Positions 54,854 to 63,844 of a stretch of DNA of 64,000 nucleotides are shown in pieces. The DNA comes from Gemmataceae bacterium (GTDB lineage Bacteria > Planctomycetota > Planctomycetia > Gemmatales > Gemmataceae). A program made the translations under genes and the position numbers. The stretch lies in contig SIAJ01000018.1 in NCBI GenBank assembly GCA_009691845.1, positions 1 to 64,000 of the forward strand. Direction: 5' to 3'. The notes beneath the pieces were generated by a model that had not been told where the DNA came from, did not search any database, and worked only from the letters and a program-made list of their open reading frames with translations. The number at the start of each line of letters is the position of its first letter. Positions within the stretch are counted from its first letter, which is position 1.

Positions 54854-55963
54854 ATGGTAATGCGACTCCTCCCGATCCTCGTTCTGCTCTCCCTCGCGAT
54901 CCCTGCGAGGGCCGAGCCTCCCAAGCGCGAAGCGTTCGAGATCGCGGTCGATAACGCGATGCATTATCTCGCCAACGCACAGAATCCAGATGGCTCCTGG
55001 CCCTCGGGCCAGTTCGGCGGTAGGGGCATCAACGGCGGTGGACGCGATCCTGCCATCACCGCCCTGTGCGTGATGGCATTTCTCTCCTCGGGCCATGTGC
55101 CGGGCGAGGGCAAGTACGGTGGGAACATTGAACGCGGCATCAAGTATGTCAGCGATTCACAACAGCAGAACGGCGTGTTCTCGGGCCAGCAGTTCGGGAT
55201 GACCGTGATGTATTCGCACGGCATCTGCACGCTCATGGTCGCCGAGGTGATCGGTCTGACGTCGGACAGACAACAAGCAGCCAGGCTACGCGAGCAGCTT
55301 GCGAAGGCCGTTAAACTCATCAACTCTGCTCAATCGAGGAACGCGCCGCATACGGGCGGCTGGCGTTACTCGATCACGGCAAGCGATGCGGACATCAGCG
55401 TGACGGGCTGGCAGGTGATGGCCTTACGGGCCGCGAAAAATGTGGGCTGCGATGTGCCAGCGACCGTGATCGATCGAGCCGTCGAATACGTGAAAAGCTG
55501 TTACGATCCGGCAACCGGCGGCTACCGCTATACCACGCACAGCCATGTCACGGTGCCCTGCACGGGAGCGAGCATTCTCTCGCTGGAACTCTGCGGCAAG
55601 CAGTACCACAAATCGGAACAGTCGTTGAACGCGGCTAGTTTTTTGTGCCAAGAACGAAACTTACTCACTCAAGATCGACCACACTTCTTCTATGGCATCT
55701 ATTATGCGGCACAAGCCATGTTTCAGATCGGCGGCGAATACTGGAAACTGTATCGTGGGTTCCTCCACGCCCAATTGCTCACGGAAGGCAGGAGGAGTTA
55801 CCCTCAGCGCCCAGGCGGCTTCTGGGTCAGCACGTCTCCCGACGATGCGAATGCCGGCACCAACTATTGCACCGCGATGGCGGTCTTGGCCCTCACGGTC
55901 GAATACCGCTTCCTGCCGATCTATCAACGCAGCGAAGAGCCGGACGAACGTGCGGGGAAGTGA
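54854..55963 (+). CDS. Secreted prenyltransferase/squalene-cyclase-fold repeat protein
   Basis: The protein has 369 residues with a signal peptide (RLLPILVLLSLAIPARAE). The alpha/alpha-barrel repeats of the terpene cyclase family appear: AMHYLANAQNPDGSWPSGQF, GIKYVSDSQQQNGVFSG, CTLMVAEVIGLT, WRYSITASDADISVTGWQVMALRAAK and YVKSCYDPATGGYRYT. The catalytic DxDD of squalene-hopene cyclases is not present (SDADISVTG is the nearest), so it is not a cyclase. Planctomycetes have many secreted proteins of this fold, often downstream of DUF4175/BatA-type genes, as here. Function unknown. Confidence 0.85.
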   Translation: MVMRLLPILVLLSLAIPARAEPPKREAFEIAVDNAMHYLANAQNPDGSWPSGQFGGRGINGGGRDPAITALCVMAFLSSGHVPGEGKYGGNIERGIKYVSDSQQQNGVFSGQQFGMTVMYSHGICTLMVAEVIGLTSDRQQAARLREQLAKAVKLINSAQSRNAPHTGGWRYSITASDADISVTGWQVMALRAAKNVGCDVPATVIDRAVEYVKSCYDPATGGYRYTTHSHVTVPCTGASILSLELCGKQYHKSEQSLNAASFLCQERNLLTQDRPHFFYGIYYAAQAMFQIGGEYWKLYRGFLHAQLLTEGRRSYPQRPGGFWVSTSPDDANAGTNYCTAMAVLALTVEYRFLPIYQRSEEPDERAGK

Positions 55964-55977
55964 ATTCGATGCAGTGA

Positions 55978-55995
55978 CGGAGTGTGCCTACTACT
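55978..55995. repeat. Half copy of family A palindrome at a stop codon
   Basis: CGGAGTGTGCCTACTACT matches the right arm of the element at 6496-6555. Its CTA at 55991-55993 is, on the minus strand, the TAG stop of the propeller gene. Confidence 0.75.
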
Positions 55996-57340
55996 TTCGT
56001 TCCGATTCCGGAATGTGAATCACGCTCAAGGCACAAGAATCCCATACGCGGCCACCGCGGCTGACGTTCCAGGTCACGTACAGCTTGTCCCCTTTGGGAT
56101 CGACGGCGGAACTGAACGTGCCCTGCAGCGTGGCTCCGTATTTGTCCTTGTAAAACGGGTGAAGAAACGCAATCACCTTTTTGGTCTTCGTCTGGACGTC
56201 GAACTGCACCACGGGGGAGCCATCGACATCGCCGCCGCCGTGGGCACCAGGCACGTAGTACAGATAGCGCCCGGTCGGATCGACGTCGATCGAGGCAATG
56301 TATGCTTGCGTGCCGACGGACGCGTTGCCGAGTTTTTCAACTTGTTCGGTCTTCGTGTTGAAGGACCAAAGCATCGCCTCCGATCCCTTGCCTCCCTTTG
56401 AGACGGTGTAAACGAACCCATCGTCGGTCTCTTGCGTGGCCGCCCGCAAGCCAATGGTTGCACTGGTTTTCACGGGCGGTCCGCCTTTCTCGGGATCGAA
56501 ACGCATGAGCGGACCGGAAAGACCCTCCTCCTTACCAGGCACGTAGTAAAGCCGGCCGGTGGATTTGGCGAGGATCATGTAGCGTGAAGGCCCATCCGGC
56601 CCGGAGTAGAGCAGCTTTTTCTGACGCACATCGTAGGCGAAGAACTGGATGCCATCGTTCTCGCCGCCGGTGCCGGGTGCCGTTCCGCCGTAGAAGATCA
56701 GCCGTTTCGGATCGAGCACGCTATTGGGAATGCAGTGCTTGGGGACCGGGCCGCGAACAACGATTTCAGTCTTGCCACTCTTCGGATCGCAACGGAAGAT
56801 CCAGTCCCCTTCGTAGTGGTACAGGTCGGTGGTCACAGTCGTCGAACCGCGATGCGTGGCGAAGTACAGCCAACCGTCGTCGCCCATATCGAGCCGGCCG
56901 TGAATCTTGCCGGGAACATAGTGCCCGGCCGGGAGATTCAGCACCTTGGCAAGGTCCGCGAGTTGACGCAGCGTCTTCTTCTCGGGGTCATATTCGAAGA
57001 CGAAGCCGGTGCCCGTATGGTCTTTGTCCCTGCCGTTCGCCGCGTGATGATCGCCAATGGACGCGTAATACTTGCCACTGTGCGCGAGGCTATCCCCCCA
57101 GTTGGACCAGGGTTTGCCCGCGTAGGTTTGGCCGGGATAAAACAGAAAGTCTATCGTCGGCGGGGTCTTGGCGATGGTTACGTCAGCCTTGAGTGTGGCA
57201 GTCGGCTTCAGAAACGCGTCGGACGTATCGGTGGCAAAAGCCTTGCCATCCGGCAACGCGGGCGTGACCCACGGCTCAGCTTTTTTCTGGGCGACGAGGG
57301 CCGCCGGAAACAGGAACGCGAGAAACAATGCGACTCTCAT
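55991..57340 (-). CDS. Secreted beta-propeller (YVTN/quinoprotein-like) protein
   Basis: The protein has 449 residues with signal peptide RVALFLAFLFPAALVAQ. Repeated blade-like motifs suggest a seven- or eight-bladed propeller: GKIHGRLDMGDDGWLYFATH, YEGDWIFRCDPKSGKTEIVV, GRLYYVPGKEEG, ATQETDDGFVYTVS, VDPTGRYLYYVPGAHG and VDPKGDKLYVTWN. No catalytic residues identified. It lies 8 bases after the CRTAC1 gene on the same strand and is probably co-transcribed with it. Confidence 0.8.
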   Translation of the reverse strand: MRVALFLAFLFPAALVAQKKAEPWVTPALPDGKAFATDTSDAFLKPTATLKADVTIAKTPPTIDFLFYPGQTYAGKPWSNWGDSLAHSGKYYASIGDHHAANGRDKDHTGTGFVFEYDPEKKTLRQLADLAKVLNLPAGHYVPGKIHGRLDMGDDGWLYFATHRGSTTVTTDLYHYEGDWIFRCDPKSGKTEIVVRGPVPKHCIPNSVLDPKRLIFYGGTAPGTGGENDGIQFFAYDVRQKKLLYSGPDGPSRYMILAKSTGRLYYVPGKEEGLSGPLMRFDPEKGGPPVKTSATIGLRAATQETDDGFVYTVSKGGKGSEAMLWSFNTKTEQVEKLGNASVGTQAYIASIDVDPTGRYLYYVPGAHGGGDVDGSPVVQFDVQTKTKKVIAFLHPFYKDKYGATLQGTFSSAVDPKGDKLYVTWNVSRGGRVWDSCALSVIHIPESERK

Positions 57341-57348
57341 AGCATCCC

Positions 57349-58992
57349 CTATTTAATGACGATTCGACGATCCACTGCGAGGTTCTTTTCATTCATGACG
57401 CCCTTCCCGTGAGGTAACTCAAGGCGGACGTCGACGGAGTCAATCTTACCGAGGCCGAAATGAGCAATGGCGGGTTGGCCTGACGCATAACCAAAGCCGG
57501 TCGCAATCTCGCGACAGCCGATCAGAGACTTCGACTCGCCAAGCTTCCCGGCCGGATAAACCAAGATGCGAGCACCAATCCCCATTCGGTTCACGCCCAT
57601 TCCACCTTCAACTTGAACTTGCAGCCAGTGACCGCCGGGAGTTTCGTTCTTGAGCAGCAACGACTTTGCTTCCGGCCACCAGCTTGCCAGGAACAGGTCG
57701 AGACGGCCATCGTTGTCGAAATCCGCCGATGGTCCCGGGGCGGAATAGAAGATTGTCTTCTCTTTCAGCACCTTCGCGAACAAATCGCCAGAGCGCCCGA
57801 TTGCTCTGTCTTTGTCCGTCGGAAAGTCATTCACGGCCAGGGCTTCCTCGCGGAACTGTGGCAGGCCGTCCTTGATGCCGAGACCGCGGAAGATCACCGG
57901 ATGAGGCTTGCCGTCGGCAAATTTCACGATGCTCGTGTAAATATCGGGCCAGCCGTCGTTGTCGAAGTCTTGAATCTCGACGTGCGGGGCCTTCATCGGC
58001 AACGGCTTCAGGCCCACCTTGTCAGTCACATCCTCGAAAGTCGGCAGGCCATCTTTTATCCCGCGATTCAGATACAGGCGAATCGGGACTGGGCTCTTCC
58101 ACGGTGCTTCGAAATGTTGGCCGATGACGATGTCGAGCAGGCCATCGCGATTCACATCGCCCAGGCACACGCCGGCAATCATGTTGTCGCCGCCGGCCGG
58201 AATATCCCACGCGAAGAGCTTGCGTGAGCCGGGACATTCCTTGAACTTGCCCCCTTCGTTCAGAAACAGGATGTTGCCGCCGCGATGCGACGAGAGAAAG
58301 AAGTCCGGCCGGCCATCGTTGTTGACATCGCCGACTGCGACGCCAAGTCCGGGAACGTTTACGGGTAGCCCGACCTTGCGTGAGACATCCTCAAACTCAA
58401 GCTTGCCGAGATTGCGAAAGAGCCGCGAACTGGCGGTGGGCGAGCCGTTGTAATTCGCGGCCGGATCTTCGCCGACGAGTAGGTCGAGCAGGCCATCGCC
58501 ATCGTAGTCGAACGCGGTCGCACTGCGACCGCCGAATGCCAGTGGGCAGGCACCGTTGTCATTCGATACGTCCGTAAACTTGCCGCCGCCATCGTTGCGG
58601 AAGAGCGAGCAGCCACGCAGCAATCGCCCGGGTTGGGGCATGCTGGCGACGTAGAGATCGAGGTCGCCATCGTTGTCGAGATCGACGAGTAGGATGCCGG
58701 TCGCTCGTGACGAGATCGCCGTCGCCGTCGGTGATTCGAGTGCGAGCTTTCCCTTGGAGTTTCGCAGAAGAAGATTGGGCTTAGTGCCTGGCTTGTGAAA
58801 GGTGCCGACGTAAAGATCGACCCAGCCATCGTTGTCGATGTCGCCCCAGGCCGCGCCGTGCCCGGCAATTCCAGTGAGAGCTGGAAAGAGGCCGGCCTCT
58901 TCGCCAACGTCCCGAAAAACAAAAGGAGGTGCTGCCAGCACTGGGATGGACGAGACAAGGCAAACGAACAGGACCAGGGTCCTACGCATCAT
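57349..58992 (-). CDS. Secreted CRTAC1-type FG-GAP/VCBS propeller protein with UnbV/ASPIC tail
   Basis: The protein has 547 residues with a signal peptide ([17 protein letters not shown]). FG-GAP/VCBS repeats with calcium-binding DxDxDG loops recur: [96 protein letters not shown] and [15 protein letters not shown]. The C-terminus ([17 protein letters not shown], then [18 protein letters not shown]) is the ASPIC/UnbV domain. It predicts an extracellular beta-propeller of the integrin-alpha type; function unknown. First of a two-gene unit. Confidence 0.9.
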   Translation of the reverse strand: MMRRTLVLFVCLVSSIPVLAAPPFVFRDVGEEAGLFPALTGIAGHGAAWGDIDNDGWVDLYVGTFHKPGTKPNLLLRNSKGKLALESPTATAISSRATGILLVDLDNDGDLDLYVASMPQPGRLLRGCSLFRNDGGGKFTDVSNDNGACPLAFGGRSATAFDYDGDGLLDLLVGEDPAANYNGSPTASSRLFRNLGKLEFEDVSRKVGLPVNVPGLGVAVGDVNNDGRPDFFLSSHRGGNILFLNEGGKFKECPGSRKLFAWDIPAGGDNMIAGVCLGDVNRDGLLDIVIGQHFEAPWKSPVPIRLYLNRGIKDGLPTFEDVTDKVGLKPLPMKAPHVEIQDFDNDGWPDIYTSIVKFADGKPHPVIFRGLGIKDGLPQFREEALAVNDFPTDKDRAIGRSGDLFAKVLKEKTIFYSAPGPSADFDNDGRLDLFLASWWPEAKSLLLKNETPGGHWLQVQVEGGMGVNRMGIGARILVYPAGKLGESKSLIGCREIATGFGYASGQPAIAHFGLGKIDSVDVRLELPHGKGVMNEKNLAVDRRIVIK

Positions 58993-59033
58993 GAAGTTCC
59001 TCTGGTCCTGACGCCTGAACGCTTCACGCTAGC

Positions 59034-60377
59034 TTATTTTTCACCCTTCATAGGCTTGACCGGATCAGGCGTGCCAGGCTTCACAGGCTTGACGGGATCA
59101 GGAGTGCCCGGCTTGACGGGCTTCACGGGATCGGGCGTGCCAGGTTTCACGGGCTTGACGGGATCAGGAGTGCCCGGCTTGACGGGCTTCACGGGATCGG
59201 GCGTGCCAGGTTTCACGGGCTTGACGGGATCAGCCGCACCTGGCTTCACAGGCTTGACCGGATCAGGCGTGCCAGGCTTCACAGGCTTGACGGGATCAGG
59301 AGTGCCCGGCTTGACGGGCTTCACGGGATCGGGCGTGCCAGGTTTCACGGGCTTGACGGGATCGGGCGTGCCTGGCTTCTTCACGCCTGGGTCGCCGCCC
59401 CCCTTGGCTGGCGAGAAGATGACCATTGCCAGTTCACTCTTCGCCGACAATTGGATTGCCACGCTGGCACCAGCCTTCAGGTCGGCCAGAGTCGCGGTCT
59501 TGTTTCCATTTATGACGATCTTCGCATCGTCGCTCACCTTGATCGTCTTCTCTTCGGTCTTTGCGGAGTTCTTGTCCCCCTTGATGGCGAACACGGTCAC
59601 CGCGACTTTCACGGTCTTCTTGGCAGCGTCCACTTCTTTCAACTCGCCCATCAAGATTGTTCCGTCGCCGCCGTCTTTGGCGGGTGAGGAAATGACCAGT
59701 GCTCGCTCGCCATCGGCCGACACCTGCACGGCCACGCTGGACCCCGCCTTCAGGTCGGCCACTGTCGTGTTCTTCTGCCCATCCACAACGATTTTCGTGT
59801 CCTCGCCAATCTTCACTGTCTTTTCCTCGGTCTTGGCCGAGTTCTTGTCCCCCTTGATGGCGTAAACCGTGACCGTGACCTTCACCGACTTTTGATCGGA
59901 TGCGACTTCCTTGAGATCACCGATCAATGTCGCGCCCTCGGAGCCGATGACAACGGCTGTGGTCTTGTCGTCGCCCAACTTCACGCTGATGCGGATGCCA
60001 GCTTTCAGGTCGGCAAGTTTTGCTTCCTTGCCATCGATCGAGACCTTGGCATCTTTTGCGAGCGGAATTGTCCGGTCGACGCTCGTATCGCCCTTGGTTG
60101 CAGTCACGGTAATCGTGCCCTTGTCCGCATCGACGCTCTTGAATGTGACGGAGAATCCCCCCGCCTTCTTTACATCCGGCTTCGCCGGCTTTTCGCCTGG
60201 CTTGACAGGCTTGACCGGATCGGCTCCGGGCTTGACCGGCTTCACCGGATCGGCACCAGGCTTGACGGGTTTGTCCGGGGCGGCCTGGACCAGCGACGAT
60301 CCGTTGCCGATACCGGCGACCAGAACCCCGGCCGCAACGATGGCGGCGAAGGCGAATTTAATCTTGCTCAGGAACAT
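59034..60377 (-). CDS. Anchored repeat protein: three beta units and a ten-fold Pro/Lys tail, derived from an ECF sigma C-terminus
   Basis: From ATG 60377 the protein has 447 residues. It starts [20 protein letters not shown], a membrane helix of the kind that ends Gemmata-type ECF sigma factors. Then come a [15 protein letters not shown] linker, three copies of the beta repeat found at 35684-36826 ([12 protein letters not shown]; the last two share [13 protein letters not shown], a recent duplication) and ten 11-residue units [17 protein letters not shown] lies 11 bases upstream. The frame also stays open from 60563 without a stop, reading WELLRQKLLRRGIASARV and LTQGVIQA, sigma-factor-like remnants. 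Confidence 0.8.
   Translation of the reverse strand: MFLSKIKFAFAAIVAAGVLVAGIGNGSSLVQAAPDKPVKPGADPVKPVKPGADPVKPVKPGEKPAKPDVKKAGGFSVTFKSVDADKGTITVTATKGDTSVDRTIPLAKDAKVSIDGKEAKLADLKAGIRISVKLGDDKTTAVVIGSEGATLIGDLKEVASDQKSVKVTVTVYAIKGDKNSAKTEEKTVKIGEDTKIVVDGQKNTTVADLKAGSSVAVQVSADGERALVISSPAKDGGDGTILMGELKEVDAAKKTVKVAVTVFAIKGDKNSAKTEEKTIKVSDDAKIVINGNKTATLADLKAGASVAIQLSAKSELAMVIFSPAKGGGDPGVKKPGTPDPVKPVKPGTPDPVKPVKPGTPDPVKPVKPGTPDPVKPVKPGAADPVKPVKPGTPDPVKPVKPGTPDPVKPVKPGTPDPVKPVKPGTPDPVKPVKPGTPDPVKPMKGEK
59049..59378. repeat. Ten tandem 33-bp units inside the coding region
   Basis: The units encode [11 protein letters not shown] with few changes (one PGAAD unit, one final PVKPM). Units form higher-order blocks: the three units at 59049-59147 are nearly identical to those at 59247-59345, 198 bases apart, which points to block duplication by unequal exchange. 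Confidence 0.95.
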
Positions 60378-60563
60378 GGCTTGGATCACTCCTTGGGTCA
60401 GTGCGAGAACGGGTGTGAAAACCGGAACAACTCCGGCAACTGTTTGGCTAGTCGTCAGGGCCAATCGAGAAGGCACACGGGCCGAGGCGATGCCTCGTCG
60501 CAATAGTTTTTGTCGAAGCAACTCCCAGCCACGTCCCGGTCGTTCCGGAAGCGATCGAGTGGC
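60378..60563 (-). pseudogene. Remnant of an ECF sigma-factor C-terminal region
   Basis: Upstream of the repeat protein start the same frame reads RGWELLRQKLLRRGIASA, then QTVAGVVPVFTPVLALTQGVIQA. This follows the pattern of Gemmata-type sigma factors after region 4 (arginine-rich helix RDLLRxRLxRRG, hydrophobic Ala/Val stretch, LxxGVLxAM before the anchor). A stop (TAA, 60566-60564) cuts it off; regions 2 and 4 are missing. It may still be translated from a TTG at 60521. Confidence 0.6.
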
Positions 60564-60741
60564 TTATCGTCGGTGCGTGGGGCACTGTCGGCCTTGGATC
60601 GCAAGTGCCAGAAAACCCCGCTCAAGGCTGCGGTCGCCATCGTGTTCGCTCCGTCGGCTCGTCCCGATATGTGATAGTACCCTCGGCAAGCCGGGGTTAT
60701 CCAACTATTTAACACAATAGCGGAGGCTGAGTACCGGGAGG

Positions 60742-60954
60742 TTGTCTCCTTCGAGAACGGTAAAGCTCGCTCTGTACGCCGAGAATGGCATCCGCGAATT
60801 TTGGATCGTGAATCTGATCGACGGCTGCCTCGAAGTCTATCGCGAGCCCCAATCGAATGGCACCTACGCCAATGTGCAAAGACTTCGTTCAGGCGAGTCG
60901 ATCAGTCTGCTCGCGCTGCCGATCCTGGCAGTTCCCGTCGCTTCGATACTTTAA
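60742..60954 (+). pseudogene. C-terminal fragment of a Uma2-family nuclease-like protein
   Basis: The 70-residue frame reads SRTVKLALYAENGIREFWIVNLIDG, CLEVYREP and RLRSGESISLLALPILAV. This is the C-terminal third of Uma2 (DUF820) proteins, a PD-(D/E)XK fold. The N-terminal part with the catalytic Asp and Glu-x-Lys is missing and an in-frame TAG stands just upstream at 60718. It is therefore a truncated relic. Confidence 0.75.
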
Positions 60955-60956
60955 CG

Positions 60957-61004
60957 AAAAAAGACCCCGATGAACGGCCTTCCCTTGGCCAGTCATCCGG
61001 GTCT
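60957..61004 (-). terminator. Intrinsic terminator after the small minus-strand gene
   Basis: Between 60962 and 61004, AGACCC..CGATGA..GGCC pairs with GGCC..TCATCCG..GGTCT in a long, slightly bulged stem. On the minus strand it is followed by six U residues (60957-60962). It lies just after the 61027-61191 gene. Confidence 0.8.
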
Positions 61005-61026
61005 GGTGGCTCGTTGTGCACGAGTT

Positions 61027-61191
61027 TTACGCGGTCACGGGTTCGATATTCTTCAGCGTGGCCGCGATCAGTTTTCGCAGCATTTGCCCGGCTGTCAATC
61101 CTCGTTTTTCGGCTGCTTCCTCAAGTGCTTCGGCTTGCCAGCGTGGCAAGAGAAGGGCTAATTCCACGACGTCGGCGTCGATGGAGGTCAT
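61027..61191 (-). CDS. Small planctomycete protein, ribbon-helix-helix-like
   Basis: The protein has 54 residues from ATG 61191 (GGGGA about 10 bases upstream); an earlier in-frame start at 61251 would add 20 atypical residues. VVELALLLPRWQAEALEEAAEKRGLTAGQMLRKLI has the strand-helix-helix layout of ribbon-helix-helix regulators, where the strand contacts DNA and RGLTAGQ is the helix turn. A terminator right behind it argues that it is a real transcription unit. No toxin partner is visible. I cannot name the family. Confidence 0.6.
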   Translation of the reverse strand: MTSIDADVVELALLLPRWQAEALEEAAEKRGLTAGQMLRKLIAATLKNIEPVTA

Positions 61192-61317
61192 CTCGCCGGT
61201 CCCCGGCAGAGGTGCGAATAGGCCTGAGGAAAGGGGATTTGTAGGGAGCACAGCAGTGTCGCCGAGGAGGCCTTTCTTGGCCCCCTCGACCCGGCCTCAA
61301 TGGCCGAAAGGGCTTTT

Positions 61318-61617
61318 CTATCGCTGAGTGGCAACGGTTGTGGCATTTTTCAGCGTGTCACGAATCTCGACTTCCAGCCTCTCCGACACACGATCCGCCT
61401 GTTCTGGGCGCGCACTTAATGCCAGATATACCCAACCAATCACCGTCCGACCTACAGACTCGTTATCGATCAAATGGTTCGGCACACCGGTGGTCGATTC
61501 TGAACAGCGGCCCGCTGCCAAATGTGCCAGCTGAAACCGGTCGGCTGCTTCCCTCAGCGGGAGCTTGCCATCGATTACCTGCGTGATGATTACCTGTTTT
61601 TGCTGCAAGCCAAGCAT
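61318..61617 (-). CDS. Small hypothetical protein of a planctomycete type
   Basis: The 99-residue protein from ATG 61617 reads QQKQVIITQVIDGKLPLREAADRFQ, then NESVGRTVIGWVYLALSARP and EQADRVSERLEVEIRDTL. The first part looks like a short helix-turn-helix (KLPLREAADRF), the second is amphipathic helix. It resembles other small planctomycete proteins of unknown role; I do not recognise a named family. A longer frame from 61776 would add low-quality sequence with two copies of PYP(I/V)G(N/K)G. Confidence 0.5.
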   Translation of the reverse strand: MLGLQQKQVIITQVIDGKLPLREAADRFQLAHLAAGRCSESTTGVPNHLIDNESVGRTVIGWVYLALSARPEQADRVSERLEVEIRDTLKNATTVATQR

Positions 61618-62205
61618 CACAGCTTTCGGAAGAGCAGGTTCCGCATTGCAGACCCCTTTCCCGACCGGATATGGATTTGCCTTGACGGACGACCCCTTGT
61701 AACCGTTGCCGATTGGGTAAGGCCTGAGTGGACTAAGATTCTGCCACGAATTTACTCGGCCCGTCGCACCGTTCATCGACTATTCCAAACCTGAGCTTCA
61801 CTTAAGCAAAGGCAGTGCCAAGAGAAAATCGATGGCAAGATTCGACATAAGACGAATTAGCATAGACGTTTGCGTATTTTCAATCCAAGCGGCCAGCCTT
61901 TTTTCAGCCGCGCGTGCGAGCAACGCCCGCCCGTTCTCAGTGCATGTTTGCCCGGGACTCCTGAGAGGCCGAATGGTGATCGCGTGGTCAATTCGAGAGG
62001 TCGTTCTCGACAAACCTGCAACGCGTGCAAGGTGTTTGCTGTTTTTGGTCCGGGTCCCGATCCACTTATCGGGGTGCGACCTGGTGAACTGTTAACTGGG
62101 TGTGTTGAATCTGCTGATGTTGTGTGCCCCGAATACGCGGCGGTATTTCCGCAACGACTGGGGCGAATAGACTTTTCAAGGTCGATCCATCTTGGGAGGC
62201 AGATC
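61618..62205. other. Gene-poor stretch
   Basis: About 590 bases. The first part holds two imperfect copies of a sequence that on the minus strand would read YPIGNGYKG and YPVGKG. The rest has open frames on both strands without ribosome sites or family resemblance. It might hide a non-coding RNA, but I see no specific evidence. The ribosome site GGGAGG at 62194-62199 belongs to the next gene. Confidence 0.4.
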
Positions 62206-62667
62206 ATGCGTCTCGCACTCTTGGTTCTCGCCGCGATATTCGCAAGCATTTCGTCCGCTGCTCCGGCACTCCCCGAGAAGAAGGACCCGGCTCAGAAGAA
62301 GAGCCCGGCCGAGGGCGCACCCTTCGTCACGAACGCCTGGTCGAAGGATGGCGTGATCTTGATCACTCGCCAAGCAACGAATCTCGTGAATGAAGTCCGT
62401 ACCAGGCAAGTCGTGGTGGACGGCATAGTCACGAACGTCAATGTGAAAGTAAATGTGCCCGTGATGAAGGTGACGACGATTCAACTCGACCCGAAAACAC
62501 TCGAGGTCAAATCAGCCGATGGGAAACTGGTCGAGTCCGCCGACATTCCAAAACTGTTGAAGCAGAAGACCAAGGCGATCGTTTCGCTATCTGGAAAACC
62601 AGTCGGCGATGATCTACTCACGCAGAACAAAAACAACGTGATTATCGTGGTCAAGCCGACCAAATAG
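62206..62667 (+). CDS. Small secreted hypothetical protein
   Basis: The protein has 153 residues from ATG 62206 with GGGAGG 6 bases upstream. It has a signal peptide (LALLVLAAIFASISSAAPA), a charged linker (EKKDPAQKKSPAEG), and a small beta-rich domain (GVILITRQATNLV, VPVMKVTTIQLDPKTLEVKS, LLTQNKNNVIIVVKPTK). No family is recognised. It ends 3 bases before the stop of the convergent ATP-grasp gene. Confidence 0.75.
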   Translation: MRLALLVLAAIFASISSAAPALPEKKDPAQKKSPAEGAPFVTNAWSKDGVILITRQATNLVNEVRTRQVVVDGIVTNVNVKVNVPVMKVTTIQLDPKTLEVKSADGKLVESADIPKLLKQKTKAIVSLSGKPVGDDLLTQNKNNVIIVVKPTK

Positions 62668-62670
62668 ACT

Positions 62671-63696
62671 TCATTTCGCCTTCCGTGCCAGCGCTCGGCG
62701 AACGAGTCCCTGGATGAACTCGGGGAAGCCGTAGCCGAGCGCCTTCAACCCATCGATCAGGCCGATGCTGTTCAAGTAGGGGTTCGGATTCACTTCCAGT
62801 ACGTGCGGCCGACCGTCCGGCGTCACGCGAAGATCGACTCGACCATAGTCGCGCATTCCCATCAGGCGATACGTCGTCGTGCAAACCTCGGCAACCTGTT
62901 CGAGCAGCGGGCTGGGCAGTGTCGCTCCCGTATCCAATCGGGTTTTCTTGTACTCCTCCGAAGATTCGTTCCATTTGCCCTCGTACGAGTAGATTGGCCA
63001 GATTCCGGGACCAGCCTCGAACACTAATTCCGTGGGCGGAACCACGCGTAACCGATTTTCGCCAGGTCGATTGATGGATTCCTCGAACAGATTCACATGA
63101 AACTCGCGGCCGAGCAGAAACTGCTCCACGATTGCTGGGCCGCCAAGCGTGCTGAAGATCCACTCGGCACGTTGTTCGAGTTCCTTCTGCGATGAAACAA
63201 CCGAAGCCTGGTCGATGCCGACGCTCGCATCCTGATAGGCCGGCTTGACGATTGCCGGCCAGGAATGTGGCCAGGCCGGTGCGGGAAGGGAATCGATCGT
63301 GCAGAACCCAGCCGTGGGAATTCCCGCGCCTTGCAGGATGTACTTCGTCCGGATCTTGTCGCGGCCGAGTGCAATGGCCGTTGAAGGCGAGCCCGTGAAC
63401 GGCACGTTCGTCCACTCGGTGACTGCGGCATGAAGAATCTCGGTCTCCGTGCGATCCGCTTCCCCTTCAAACAGGTTGAAGATTGCATCTGGCTTGAAGC
63501 GATCGATCTCTCGAAGAAAGAGCGAAGGATCGCGAGCGTAGCCGAACTTCGCGACCACGTAATGCGAGTCCGGCAGGACTTTCTCGACTTCGACGACGGT
63601 TTCGAGAATGTCCACCTCGGAGGCGTAGTCCGGGTGATCCTTGGCCAGGACCGGCTCGTTAAAAACGATCAACACGCGTGGCAACTGTCTCGACAC
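62671..63696 (-). CDS. ATP-grasp ligase, D-Ala-D-Ala ligase-like
   Basis: The protein has 341 residues from GTG 63696, which has GGGAG 6 bases upstream; the longer frame runs through the promoter region. The ATP-grasp fold is shown by PAIVKPAYQDASVGID, IVEQFLLGREFHVNLFEES (ATP-binding strands) and VDLRVTPDGRPHVLEVNPNPYL (Mg-binding Asp, Glu and Asn). The EVNPNP motif and the lack of the classical Ddl Tyr-Ser loop show that it is not the housekeeping Ddl but one of the Ddl-like group that joins amino or carboxylic acids to peptides or amines. Substrate unknown. Divergent from the CBS gene. Confidence 0.85.
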   Translation of the reverse strand: MSRQLPRVLIVFNEPVLAKDHPDYASEVDILETVVEVEKVLPDSHYVVAKFGYARDPSLFLREIDRFKPDAIFNLFEGEADRTETEILHAAVTEWTNVPFTGSPSTAIALGRDKIRTKYILQGAGIPTAGFCTIDSLPAPAWPHSWPAIVKPAYQDASVGIDQASVVSSQKELEQRAEWIFSTLGGPAIVEQFLLGREFHVNLFEESINRPGENRLRVVPPTELVFEAGPGIWPIYSYEGKWNESSEEYKKTRLDTGATLPSPLLEQVAEVCTTTYRLMGMRDYGRVDLRVTPDGRPHVLEVNPNPYLNSIGLIDGLKALGYGFPEFIQGLVRRALARKAK

Positions 63697-63844
63697 GATC
63701 GATTCTCCCGGTGCTCGGTCTACTGTGGACGATCTCGATGATTGTCCGGACTCCGCAACTCCCGACCAGATGCTGCGCGATGTATTGCCGGAAACTCCCC
63801 TGGCTGTGCTACAAGAATAGTACACACATCTCCAGGAGGAAGGC

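Noticed and set aside
59049-59378. Possible CRISPR array because of regular 33-bp repeats
   Set aside because: Units are directly adjacent without unique spacers and encode a regular peptide; no cas genes nearby.
58795-59865. Collagen-like Gly-x-x protein on the plus strand
   Set aside because: The [11 protein letters not shown] repeats are the antisense of the Pro/Lys 33-bp repeat; the rest of the frame is antisense of two secreted proteins.
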